From contig DASVGV010000159.1 in NCBI GenBank assembly GCA_036379355.1, positions 1 through 29,307 of the forward strand: a DNA stretch of 29,307 bases, read 5' to 3'. Below the pieces are notes generated by a model. The model ran no database searches. It was given only the letters and a program-made list of their open reading frames with translations, and was not told where the DNA came from. Source of the DNA: CAJCIY01 sp036379355. GTDB taxonomy: Bacteria > Actinomycetota > Actinomycetes > Mycobacteriales > CAJCIY01. The translations under genes and the position numbers were made by a program. Numbering within the stretch: the stretch's first letter is position 1; the number at the start of each line of letters is the position of its first letter. Positions 6,919 through 14,357 of this stretch are shown in pieces.

Positions 6919-8358
6919 CTAGGCCTCTGCGGCGAGCGCGAGCGCGGCGTCGAGGCGGCCCAACGAGCGGTCGCGACCGAGCAGCTCCAGCGACTCGAAG
7001 AGCGGCGGGGACATCCGCCGCCCGGTGACGGCGACCCGCACCGGACCGAACGCCAGCTTGGGCTTGAGACCCAGCCCGTCGACGAGGGTGTCGCGCAGGG
7101 TCCGTTCGATCACCTCGTGGGTCCACGCCTCGACGGCGGCCAGCGCCTCCCGTGCCGCCGACAGCTGCGGAGCGACGGCCGGGACCAGCTGGTCGTCGTC
7201 GACGACCGCGAAGTCGGCCTCCTCGACGAGCAGGAACCGCAGCATGTCGACGGCGTCGGTGAGCCGCACGATGCGGGTCTGGATCAGCGGGACGGCGCTC
7301 TCCAGCACCCCCGGCGGCAGCGGCACCCCAGCCGCTTCGAACCACGGCCGCAGCATCTGCACCAGGGTCTCCTCGGGCAGCGCCCGGATCTTCTCGCCGT
7401 TGATCGCCTCGAGCTTGCGGACGTCGAAGCGGGCCGGGTTGCGCGACACCCGCGACAGGTCGAACGCCGCGACCATCTCGGCGGTGTCGAAAAGCTCGCG
7501 GTCCGGCGCGAGGCTCCAGCCCAGCAACGCCAGGTAGTTGCGCATGGCGTCGGCGAGGAACCCGTGCTCGCGGTACCACCGCAGGGAGACCTCGCCGTTG
7601 CGCTTGGACAGCGGCTTGCCGTCCTCGCCGACGATGAGGGGCAGGTGGCCGTACGAGGGCCACTCCTCTCGCGGGTGCCCGAGCGCCGCGAACAGGGCCA
7701 TCTGCCGCGGCGTGGCCGAGACGAGGTCGTTCCCGCGCACGATGTGCGTCAGCTTCATGAGCGCGTCGTCGACGGCGGCGGCGAGGACGTACAGCGGCGC
7801 GCCGCCGCTGCGGGTCAGGGCGAAGTCGGGGATCTGGTCGTGCGCGATGGTGACCTCGCCCAGGACGAGGTCCGTCCACGTCGTCGCACCCGGAGGCATG
7901 GGGAACCGCAGGATGTGCGAGCGGCCGTCGGCCTCGTACGCCGCTCGCTGCGTGTCCGACAGGCGCCGGCAGTGGCCGTCGTACCCCGGCGGGCGCTTCG
8001 AACCGGCACGCCGCTCGGCGATTTCCTCGGGCGTGCAGTAGCAGCGGTACGCCGCTCCCCCCGCCTCGAGCCGGGCGGCCGCCTCGTCGTAGACCGCGCG
8101 CCGCTCGCTCTGCCGGTACGGCGCGTACGGGCCGCCGACCCCCGGGCCCTCGTCCCAGTCGATGCCGATCCACCGCAGGGCGTCCTGCACGCCGGCGAAC
8201 GCCTCTTCCGTCGCGCGGGAGGCATCGGTGTCCTCGACGCGGAGCACGAACGTGCCCTCGGCCTGCCGCGCCAGCGCCCACGAGAACAGCGCGGTCCGGA
8301 CGTTTCCCACGTGCAGGTCACCCGACGGGGCCGGGGCGAACCGCGTCCGTACCGTCAT
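6919..8358 (-). CDS. gltX: Glutamate--tRNA ligase
   Basis: Class I aminoacyl-tRNA synthetase of 479 residues that charges tRNA-Glu, and by family knowledge probably tRNA-Gln as well in organisms without GlnRS. The HIGH-type motif is HVGN at 16-19 within APAPSGDLHVGN, and the KMSKS-type motif is KPLSKR at 248-253. Cysteines C106, C108 and C130 resemble the zinc site of bacterial GluRS. The anticodon-binding C-terminal region is complete. The ATG overlaps the stop of the upstream FAH-family gene by four bases (ATGA). tRNA-Gln follows directly, and tRNA-Glu lies beyond the HNH gene. Confidence 0.97.
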   Translation of the reverse strand: MTVRTRFAPAPSGDLHVGNVRTALFSWALARQAEGTFVLRVEDTDASRATEEAFAGVQDALRWIGIDWDEGPGVGGPYAPYRQSERRAVYDEAAARLEAGGAAYRCYCTPEEIAERRAGSKRPPGYDGHCRRLSDTQRAAYEADGRSHILRFPMPPGATTWTDLVLGEVTIAHDQIPDFALTRSGGAPLYVLAAAVDDALMKLTHIVRGNDLVSATPRQMALFAALGHPREEWPSYGHLPLIVGEDGKPLSKRNGEVSLRWYREHGFLADAMRNYLALLGWSLAPDRELFDTAEMVAAFDLSRVSRNPARFDVRKLEAINGEKIRALPEETLVQMLRPWFEAAGVPLPPGVLESAVPLIQTRIVRLTDAVDMLRFLLVEEADFAVVDDDQLVPAVAPQLSAAREALAAVEAWTHEVIERTLRDTLVDGLGLKPKLAFGPVRVAVTGRRMSPPLFESLELLGRDRSLGRLDAALALAAEA

Positions 8359-9152
8359 CGGGCGCCAGCCGCCACCACCGGGTTGGTGAGCTCGCCGACG
8401 CCCTCGACCGACACCGTGACGACCTGGCCGGGCGCCATCGGCCCGACGCCGGCCGGCGTACCGGTCATGATCACGTCACCAGGGAGCAGCGTCATCGCGT
8501 GGCTCACGTAGCTGATGACCGTAGGAACGTCGAACAGCAGCAGCGACGTCGGCGCGTCCTGGACCACGGCCGCGTCGAGGGTCGTCGTGACCCGGGTCGC
8601 GGCGGGGTCGAGATCGGTCTCGATCCACGGCCCGAGCGGGCAGAACGAGTCGTGCCCCTTCGCGCGCGTCCACTGCCCGTCGCTCTGCTGGTGGTCGCGG
8701 GCGCTCACGTCGTTGCCGCACGTCCAGCCGAAGACGTGACGCAGGGCATCCTCGACCGGGACCCGGCGGGCAATGGTGCCGATGACGAGGCACAGTTCGC
8801 CCTCGTAGTCGACCCGCTCGCTGTCGTCGGGGAGCAGGATCGGCGCGCCCGGGCCGATCACGGCGGTGGACGGCTTCAGGAACATGAGCGGTGATCGGGG
8901 CCGGTCCCCGCCGGTCTGCGTACGCATCTCGTCCACGTGGTCGGCGTAGTTCTTCCCGATGCCGATCACCTTGCTGGGCACCACGGGTGCGCTCAGGGTC
9001 GCGTCGCGCAGCGGAACGATCTCGCCGGTGCGCCGGGCCGGCTCCACGAGTGGATGGGCGTGCAACGCCTCCACGGTCTCCTCCCCGGGCTCGCCCTCCA
9101 CGACGCCGTACGACAGGGGGCCGCCGTCGACACTGAACCGGGCGATGCGCAC
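8355..9152 (-). CDS. Fumarylacetoacetate hydrolase (FAH) family protein
   Basis: A 265-residue protein of the FAH superfamily, which includes hydrolases, decarboxylases and isomerases of 2-hydroxy-penta/hepta-dienoate-like diacids and oxaloacetate tautomerases. The metal ligands are visible as E117 and E119 in DYEGEL and D148 in CGNDVSARD. An N-terminal cap domain is followed by the core starting VIGIGKNYADHV. The exact substrate cannot be read from sequence. The gene precedes gltX with a 4-base overlap, as does Rv2993c in M. tuberculosis, so the link is conserved though functionally unexplained. It starts with GTG. TAGGTT lies six bases upstream (9164-9159), suggesting a leaderless mRNA. Confidence 0.9.
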   Translation of the reverse strand: MRIARFSVDGGPLSYGVVEGEPGEETVEALHAHPLVEPARRTGEIVPLRDATLSAPVVPSKVIGIGKNYADHVDEMRTQTGGDRPRSPLMFLKPSTAVIGPGAPILLPDDSERVDYEGELCLVIGTIARRVPVEDALRHVFGWTCGNDVSARDHQQSDGQWTRAKGHDSFCPLGPWIETDLDPAATRVTTTLDAAVVQDAPTSLLLFDVPTVISYVSHAMTLLPGDVIMTGTPAGVGPMAPGQVVTVSVEGVGELTNPVVAAGAR

Positions 9153-9158
9153 CGTCCG

Positions 9159-9164
9159 AACCTA
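9159..9164 (-). promoter_or_regulatory. Candidate -10 element for a leaderless FAH-gltX transcript
   Basis: TAGGTT on the minus strand ends six bases before the GTG start at 9152. This is the distance expected when transcription begins at the start codon. No convincing -35 hexamer is seen. Confidence 0.4.
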
Positions 9165-9336
9165 TCGGTCCGGCGGATACGCCCCGCGCCCCGACCAGAA
9201 CCACCTCCACACGGTCGCAACGGCGAGGCCGGTGCGCTCGGCCGTGTAACCGGCTCAGCTCGCGCCGGTCGCACGGAGGCGGATCTGGTCACCCGCCAGG
9301 CCGGTACCGGCCCGTGATCGGGGGGAGGATGACGGG

Positions 9337-9657
9337 GTGGCGGACGAGCGACGGCGACCCGAGCCGTTCGTCGTGACCTCGGCTCCGCCCAGCCGCGCGG
9401 CCGAGCTGGACGCCAAGCGGCGGCACTACGCGATCACGATGATCGCGCGGGTCGCGCTCATCGGGATCGCGGTCGCCTTCCTGCGCCCGTGGCCGTGGGT
9501 GCTCTATCCCGCGATGGTCGTCGCGATGGTGCTGCCCTACATCGCAGTCGTCCTCGCCAACAGCCTCAGCGGCCGGACGGACGGAGATGTCGAGCCGTTC
9601 GAGCGGGACCCGGCGCCGACCGCGATCCGCTCGGGCCGCACCATCGACCCGGACTGA
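9337..9657 (+). CDS. DUF3099 small membrane protein
   Basis: A 106-residue protein with two hydrophobic segments (about residues 32-48 and 52-76, including WPWVLYPAMVVAMVLPYIAVVLA split by a short turn) and polar ends. It matches the actinobacterial DUF3099 pattern, whose function is unknown. The N-terminal arm is charged and the tail ends DPAPTAIRSGRTIDPD. The GTG start at 9337 has a GGGGGAGG ribosome site about eight bases upstream (9321-9328). It is convergent with the citramalate-synthase-like gene and shares a terminator hairpin with it. Confidence 0.85.
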   Translation: MADERRRPEPFVVTSAPPSRAAELDAKRRHYAITMIARVALIGIAVAFLRPWPWVLYPAMVVAMVLPYIAVVLANSLSGRTDGDVEPFERDPAPTAIRSGRTIDPD

Positions 9658-9675
9658 CCGCTTTCCGGTCAGTCC
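9651..9675. terminator. Hairpin between convergent DUF3099 and cimA-like genes
   Basis: A perfect 10-bp stem (GGACTGACCG with CGGTCAGTCC) around the loop CTTTC spans the stop codons of both convergent genes. No T-run follows. It probably terminates transcription from both directions. Confidence 0.75.
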
Positions 9676-11240
9676 CGGCGCAGGGTGAGTCCGTACGTGT
9701 ACGCGTCGTCGAGGGCCTGCCACGACGCGTCGATGACGTTCTCGCCGGCGCCGACGGTGACCCACTCGCGCTCGCCGTCGCTGGTCGTGACGAGCACGCG
9801 GGTGATGGCCGCCGTCCCGGAGCCGTGCCCGGCGTCGAGGATGCGCACCTTGTAGTCGACGAGCTCCATCCGATCGAGCGCCGGGTGGTCCGCGCCGATC
9901 GCCTGCCGGATCGCCGTGTCGAGCGCGTTGACCGGGCCGTTGCCCTCGCCGGTCGCCACCACCCGGCGCCCGTCGACGTACGCCTTCACCGTCGCCTCCG
10001 CGGCGAGCTCGCCGTCGGCGCGGCGCTCCACGATCGCGCGCCAGGACTCGAGGTCGAACACGCGCGGGGGCAGGCCGTCGACCTCGGCGCGCAGCAGCAG
10101 CTCGAAGGAGGCCTCCGCCGCCTCGTACGAGTATCCGGCCGCCTCGCGGGACCGGACGACGTCGATCACCCGGCCGGCCATGTCCGCGGGCACCTCGACG
10201 CCGAGCTGCCGGGCCTTCAGCTCGACCCCGGCACGGCCAGCGAGCTCGGACACCAGCAGGGTCATGTCGTTGCCGACCGCGGCGGGATCCACGTGCTGCG
10301 CGAGGTCGGGCGCTCGCGTCACGGCTGCGGCAGCCGGCCCGGCACGGTGGGCGAACGCCGCGGTGCCGACGTACGGCTGGTGGGGCTCGGGCACCAGGTT
10401 GGCCGTCTCGGCGACCGCGTGCACGATGCGCTGGAGCTCGGGAAGCCGGCCGGCAGGCAGGCAGCGGCGCTGCAACTTCGTTTCCAGCCCGGCAACGACC
10501 GCCGCCAGATCGGCTGCGCCGCAGCGACTTCCGTACCCGTTCACGGTGACCTGGACCAGCTGGGCACCGGCCCGCACCGCCGCCAGCGTCGAGGCGGTCG
10601 CGCAACCGGCGTCGTCGTGGCACTGCACCCCGACGACGGGCACCACGGCGGCGAGGTGCCCGACGACGGTGGCGACGTCCCAGGGCAGAGCGCCACCCAG
10701 GGTGTCGACGACGGAGACCACCTCGGCCGCCGCGCATTCCGCCAGCACGCGCCGGGCGAAGTCGTCGTCGGCGAACCAGCCGTCGACGGCGTGCTCGGCG
10801 TCGACGAACAGCCGGAAGCCCTCCGACCGCAGGCGTTCGACCGCGCTGCGCACCTGTTCGACGTACTCGTCGGGAGCCGTGTCCAGGACGCGTTCGACCC
10901 AAGGGCGTGACGTCACCACCGAGAGGTTCACGACATCGGGACGCGCGGTCTCCAGGCCGCGGACGGCGCCGTCGTGCAGCGGAGCTGTCGCGTGCCCTAC
11001 CAGCGTCGGGAGTGCGTCGAGCTCCTGGCGCGCCCGGGCGAAGAGCGTCGCGTCACGGGGGCTTTCGCCCGGCGCACCGGCCTCGACGTACGCCACGCCC
11101 AGGTCGGTCAGGTGCCGCAGCACCGCGAGGCCGTCGCCGATGCTCGGGTGAAAGCCGGTCCCCAGGACGCCGAGGCGCAGCGTGCTGTCGAGGACGGCGA
11201 CGTCGACCGGGAGTGGCAGGGGGTTCGCGCGAGCGCTCAT
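9669..11240 (-). CDS. Citramalate synthase-like protein with altered active site
   Basis: A 523-residue protein that aligns end to end with the CimA branch of the isopropylmalate-synthase family, including the C-terminal LeuA allosteric domain (GEGNGPVNALD, VDYKVRILDAG, GAGENVIDASWQAL). The catalytic domain departs from the family at key places. TTLRDG is STLRLG, so the metal-binding Asp is L23. The HXH metal motif reads VQCHDD, so its first His is Q206. The catalytic His of AGLHASA-type sequence is A303 (AGPAAAA). LeuA in this same window keeps all of these. The protein may therefore be inactive as a canonical citramalate synthase. The start at 11240 has AAGGA upstream; an in-frame ATG at 11291 would lie inside the attenuator. 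A leader peptide and terminator precede it. Confidence 0.88.
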   Translation of the reverse strand: MSARANPLPLPVDVAVLDSTLRLGVLGTGFHPSIGDGLAVLRHLTDLGVAYVEAGAPGESPRDATLFARARQELDALPTLVGHATAPLHDGAVRGLETARPDVVNLSVVTSRPWVERVLDTAPDEYVEQVRSAVERLRSEGFRLFVDAEHAVDGWFADDDFARRVLAECAAAEVVSVVDTLGGALPWDVATVVGHLAAVVPVVGVQCHDDAGCATASTLAAVRAGAQLVQVTVNGYGSRCGAADLAAVVAGLETKLQRRCLPAGRLPELQRIVHAVAETANLVPEPHQPYVGTAAFAHRAGPAAAAVTRAPDLAQHVDPAAVGNDMTLLVSELAGRAGVELKARQLGVEVPADMAGRVIDVVRSREAAGYSYEAAEASFELLLRAEVDGLPPRVFDLESWRAIVERRADGELAAEATVKAYVDGRRVVATGEGNGPVNALDTAIRQAIGADHPALDRMELVDYKVRILDAGHGSGTAAITRVLVTTSDGEREWVTVGAGENVIDASWQALDDAYTYGLTLRRD

Positions 11241-11268
11241 CGAGCAGTCCTTGCTGAGTACGGGCAAC

Positions 11269-11299
11269 AAAAAGCCCCTCGTGCGAGGCACGGAGGGGC
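11269..11299 (-). terminator. Attenuator terminator of the cimA-like gene
   Basis: On the minus strand GCCCCTCCGTGC pairs with GCACGAGGGGC (11 bp with one bulged C, loop CTC) and is followed by TTTTT, a textbook intrinsic terminator placed before the gene it controls. A second hairpin (GGCGCG/CGCGCC, 11301-11328) lies immediately upstream and overlaps the leader stop codon, a plausible alternative or pausing structure. Confidence 0.85.
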
Positions 11300-11327
11300 G
11301 GGCGCGGCAGCCGGGTGGCCGTCGCGC

Positions 11328-11354
11328 CTAGACGATGATGATGCGGGTGGACAC
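11328..11354 (-). CDS. Leader peptide MSTRIIIV for attenuation of the cimA-like gene
   Basis: A GTG-started 8-codon frame reads V(M)-S-T-R-I-I-I-V-stop, with three consecutive ATC isoleucine codons and a valine codon just before the stop. A terminator follows 29 bases later. This is the arrangement of ribosome-mediated attenuation: shortage of charged tRNA-Ile or tRNA-Val would stall the ribosome and favour read-through. There is no ribosome site, but a predicted promoter places the transcription start at the GTG, so translation would be leaderless. Confidence 0.8.
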   Translation of the reverse strand: MSTRIIIV

Positions 11355-11360
11355 GGGCCG

Positions 11361-11390
11361 AGTGTCCCGGACGACCGCCGCCGCGGTCAA
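11361..11390 (-). promoter_or_regulatory. Promoter of the cimA-like attenuator transcript
   Basis: TTGACC (11390-11385), an 18-base spacer and GACACT (11366-11361) are followed by six bases and the leader GTG at 11354. The -35 overlaps the stop codon of the upstream CBS gene (TGA within TTGACC). Confidence 0.6.
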
Positions 11391-11773
11391 CTGGAGCGCA
11401 GCGCCGACAGCCGAACTCGCATGAGGTCACGGACCGACACCACGCCGACGGTACGGCCGTCCTCGACGACGACGAGGTGCCGGAAGTTGCCCCGCAGCAT
11501 GGTGGCGGCAGCGTCCTCGAGCGACCAGGACGGGTCCGCGGTCACCGCGCTCGGGGTGAGGAACTCGCCGATGCTCGTCGCGTCCGGGTCGGCGCCCGTC
11601 GCGAGGGCGCGCAGCACGTCCCGCTCGGTGAGGATGCCCGGGCCGGGTGCGTCGGGGTCGTCGATGACGGCGGCACCGACGTTGCGTTCGCTCATGCGGA
11701 TCGCGGCGTCGCGCACGGTGTGGGTCGGCCCCAGCCGCAGGACGACATCGGACATGGCTTCGCGGACGTCCAT
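11387..11773 (-). CDS. Tandem CBS-domain protein
   Basis: A 128-residue protein made only of two CBS domains (about residues 8-60 and 68-123), each ending in the usual pattern (GILTERDVLRAL and VGVVSVRDLMRV). CBS pairs bind adenine nucleotides or S-adenosylmethionine and regulate partner proteins; stand-alone pairs such as this are common and mostly uncharacterised. The ATG start has GGAGG eight bases upstream. It lies 98 bases downstream of the ilvE region's lower flank in the order leuB, DUF1697, ilvE being downstream-unrelated: it is transcribed away from ilvE's stop toward the cimA-like gene, whose promoter overlaps its 3' end. The partner is unknown. Confidence 0.92.
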   Translation of the reverse strand: MDVREAMSDVVLRLGPTHTVRDAAIRMSERNVGAAVIDDPDAPGPGILTERDVLRALATGADPDATSIGEFLTPSAVTADPSWSLEDAAATMLRGNFRHLVVVEDGRTVGVVSVRDLMRVRLSALRSS

Positions 11774-11871
11774 ACCTGGGCCTCCGTCTCGATCGCCGGT
11801 CTCGGAAGGGGGAACGGTACGCCGGGAGCCGTCGCCCTGGGTGGCCGCCCCTGCGCCGCCGCGGGCGCGGG

Positions 11872-12807
11872 TCAGTCGGAGACGTACTCGTTCCAGTGCG
11901 CGTACTGCTCGAGCCGGCCGGTGACCGCGGCCTTGAAGGTGCCGAGCAGCTGCTTGGTGACGTCACCGGGCTTGCCGGTGCCGACCCGGCGGTCGTCCAC
12001 CTCGACCAGGGGCACCACCTCGGCGGCGGTGCCGGTGAAGAACGCCTCGTCGGCGAGGTAGAGGTCGGCGCGGTTCAGTGACTGCTCCTTCACCTCGAAA
12101 CCCTCGTCGCGGGCCATCGTGATCACCGAGTCGCGGGTGATGCCGGCGAGCGCGCCGTCGACGAGCGGTGGCGTCACGAGCGTGCGGCCGTAGACCACGA
12201 AGATGTTCTCGCCCGATCCTTCGGAGATCTGCCCCTCGGGGGTCAGCATGATCGCCTCGTCGTAGCCCGCCTTGAGTGCTTGGACCTTGGCCAGCGACGA
12301 GTTGATGTACTGGCCGGTGCCCTTGCCGGTCGGCGGGATGGTGTTGTTCCCGATCCGCTGCCAGGACGACACGGCGGCGCGCACGCCCGTCTCCTCGGCT
12401 TCGGCGCCGAGGTAGGCACCCCAGGGCCAGCACGCGATGGAGACGACGGTCTGCGACGGCAGCGGGTTGAGCCCCATCTCCCCGTACCCGAGGTAGAACA
12501 GGGGACGGATGTAGCAGGCGTCCACGGCGTTGACCCGGACGAGCTCCTTGGTCGCCGCGACGATCTCCTCCGGCGAGAAGCGCGGCTCCATGAGATACAG
12601 GTGCGCGCTGCGGTAGAGCCGGGCGATGTGCTCGGTCAGCCGGAACACCGCCGGACCGCGCTCGGTGGCATACGCGCGGATGCCCTCGAAGACGCCCCAG
12701 CCGTAGTGCAGCGTGGGGTTCAGGACGTGGATGGTGGCGTCGTCCCAGTCGACGAGCTTCCCGTCCATCCAGATCTTCGAGGTCTTGGTCAGCGGCATGC
12801 GGATCAT
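11872..12807 (-). CDS. ilvE: Branched-chain amino acid aminotransferase
   Basis: Pyridoxal-phosphate enzyme (fold type IV, E. coli IlvE-like) of 311 residues performing the last transamination in valine, leucine and isoleucine synthesis. The Schiff-base lysine is K162 in PPTGKGTGQY. Other family blocks are LHYGWGVFEGIRAY, ISEGSGENIFVV and LADEAFFTGTAAEV. The ATG at 12807 is 14 bases after the DUF1697 stop; an in-frame ATG three codons later is an alternative, and no strong ribosome site distinguishes them. leuB, DUF1697 and ilvE probably form one operon. Confidence 0.96.
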   Translation of the reverse strand: MIRMPLTKTSKIWMDGKLVDWDDATIHVLNPTLHYGWGVFEGIRAYATERGPAVFRLTEHIARLYRSAHLYLMEPRFSPEEIVAATKELVRVNAVDACYIRPLFYLGYGEMGLNPLPSQTVVSIACWPWGAYLGAEAEETGVRAAVSSWQRIGNNTIPPTGKGTGQYINSSLAKVQALKAGYDEAIMLTPEGQISEGSGENIFVVYGRTLVTPPLVDGALAGITRDSVITMARDEGFEVKEQSLNRADLYLADEAFFTGTAAEVVPLVEVDDRRVGTGKPGDVTKQLLGTFKAAVTGRLEQYAHWNEYVSD

Positions 12808-12821
12808 TGGACCACAGCGCG

Positions 12822-13334
12822 TCAGGCGGTGAGATCGACGAGCGCCTGCGCGGTGCGCCAGTTGCGGACCGTCCCGTCCCGGCTGGCCGTGCGCGACAGG
12901 GCCGACGCCAGCTTCGACGCATGCATCCCACCCGGCGTCCAGAGGTAGATCTCCCGACCCCGGGCGACGGCCTTCTCCTCGCCGTACGCGTCGGGGTCGA
13001 CACCGAGGTCGGTGACCGGCTTCGAGCAGTAGACGACGGACAGCAGCTTCGGGTCTGCCGGCAGCGGGTTGGCCTCGACGACGGCGACCAGCTCGTCGTG
13101 GCTGCGCACGACGACGGGCACGTCGAAGCCGGTCCGCTCCGCGATCGCCGCGCCGAGCGCACGCACGAGGGCCGGTTCCTTGGCGCTCGTGGTGACGGCG
13201 AGGTTGCCGCTCTGCAGGTACGTCTGCGGGTCCCCGTAGCCGAGGTCGGTGGCGATCTCTTTCAGGATCGGCATCTTGATGCGGTGGTGGGCACCGACGT
13301 TGATGCCCCGCAACAGCGCGACGTACCGGGTCAC
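12822..13334 (-). CDS. DUF1697 family protein
   Basis: A 170-residue protein starting VTRYVALLRGINVG and containing TYLQSGNLAV, the two signatures of DUF1697, a widespread family of unknown function. The GTG start overlaps the leuB stop by four bases (GTGA), so it is translated with leuB, and ilvE follows 14 bases after its stop. Lying inside a branched-chain amino-acid operon does not by itself establish a metabolic role. The frame extends upstream but that part lies within leuB. Confidence 0.9.
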   Translation of the reverse strand: MTRYVALLRGINVGAHHRIKMPILKEIATDLGYGDPQTYLQSGNLAVTTSAKEPALVRALGAAIAERTGFDVPVVVRSHDELVAVVEANPLPADPKLLSVVYCSKPVTDLGVDPDAYGEEKAVARGREIYLWTPGGMHASKLASALSRTASRDGTVRNWRTAQALVDLTA

Positions 13335-14344
13335 GACGCGGCGAGGTCTGCCAGCTCGTCGCCGACCTGCGCGGTCGGTGCCGCGGCGGGATGGCCGGCC
13401 AGCCTCATCGCCACGGCCGCCTCGACGGCGTCCGCCGATTCCCTGTCGCCCAAGTGGTCGAGCAGGAGTGCGACCGAGAGCACGGCTGCGGTCGGGTCGG
13501 CCTGCTGCCGGCCGGCGATGTCCGGAGCGCTGCCGTGCACCGGCTCGAACATCGACGGGTTGGCGCGCGAGACGTCGAGGTTGCCACTGGCGGCGAGTCC
13601 GATGCCGCCGGCGATGGCGGCGCCCAGGTCGGTGAGGATGTCGCCGAACAGGTTGTCGGTCACCACGACGTCGAAGCGGCCCGGGTCGGTGACGAAGAAC
13701 ATCGCCGCGGCGTCGACGTGCTGGTAGGCGACGGTCACGCCGGGGAAGTCGCCGGCCACCTCCTCGACGACCCGCTTCCAGAGCCCGCCGGCGTGCGCCA
13801 GCACGTTGGTCTTGTGGACCAGCGTCAGGTGGCCCCGGCGGGCAGCGGCGCGCCCGAAGGCGTCCCGGACGACGCGCTCGACGCCGTACGCCGTGTTGAG
13901 CGACACCTCGGTGGCCACCTCGTGCGGCGTCCCGCCGCGGAGCACGCCGCCGTTGCCCACGTACGGGCCCTCGGTCCCCTCGCGGACGCACACCATGTCG
14001 ATCGTGGCATCGGGGCCGAGCGGCGAGGCGACACCGGGAAACAGCCGGACGGGGCGGAGGTTCACGTGGTGGTCGAGGGCGAACCGCAGCCGCAGCAGCA
14101 GCCCGCGCTCGATGACGCCGGGCGGCACGCGGGGGTCGCCGACGGCGCCCAGCAGGATGGCGTCGTGACCGCGCAGCTCGTCCAGCACCGAGTCGGGCAG
14201 CACCTCGCCGGTGGCCAGGTAGCGGTCCGCACCGAGGTCGTACGACGTGGTCTGCACGTCGCCGCGGACCGCGGACAGCACCTTGAGCGCCTCCGCCGTC
14301 ACCTCCGGCCCGATGCCGTCGCCGCCGATCACCGCGAGCTTCAT
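13331..14344 (-). CDS. leuB: 3-isopropylmalate dehydrogenase
   Basis: NAD-dependent beta-decarboxylating dehydrogenase of 337 residues, third step of leucine synthesis. It starts MKLAVIGGDGIGPEV and has the family blocks HVNLRPVRLFPG, REGTEGPY, VHKTNVLAHAGGLW, and the metal-binding region VVTDNLFGDILTDLGAAI. EPVHGSAPDIAG contacts NAD. The length fits the short actinobacterial LeuB type. The start at 14344 follows the stop of the YihY-type gene by 10 bases. TAGGTT seven bases upstream could serve a leaderless transcript; upstream in-frame starts lie inside the neighbour. Confidence 0.96.
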   Translation of the reverse strand: MKLAVIGGDGIGPEVTAEALKVLSAVRGDVQTTSYDLGADRYLATGEVLPDSVLDELRGHDAILLGAVGDPRVPPGVIERGLLLRLRFALDHHVNLRPVRLFPGVASPLGPDATIDMVCVREGTEGPYVGNGGVLRGGTPHEVATEVSLNTAYGVERVVRDAFGRAAARRGHLTLVHKTNVLAHAGGLWKRVVEEVAGDFPGVTVAYQHVDAAAMFFVTDPGRFDVVVTDNLFGDILTDLGAAIAGGIGLAASGNLDVSRANPSMFEPVHGSAPDIAGRQQADPTAAVLSVALLLDHLGDRESADAVEAAVAMRLAGHPAAAPTAQVGDELADLAAS

Positions 14345-14351
14345 GGCGGCC

Positions 14352-14357
14352 AACCTA
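14352..14357 (-). promoter_or_regulatory. Candidate -10 element for leuB
   Basis: TAGGTT on the minus strand, overlapping the stop codon of the YihY-type gene, ends seven bases before the leuB ATG. CCGACC lies 17 bases further upstream but matches the -35 consensus poorly. Confidence 0.3.

Noticed and set aside
11241..11291. Longer start for the cimA-like gene
   Set aside because: It would begin inside the attenuator terminator hairpin, while the AAGGA site fits ATG 11240.
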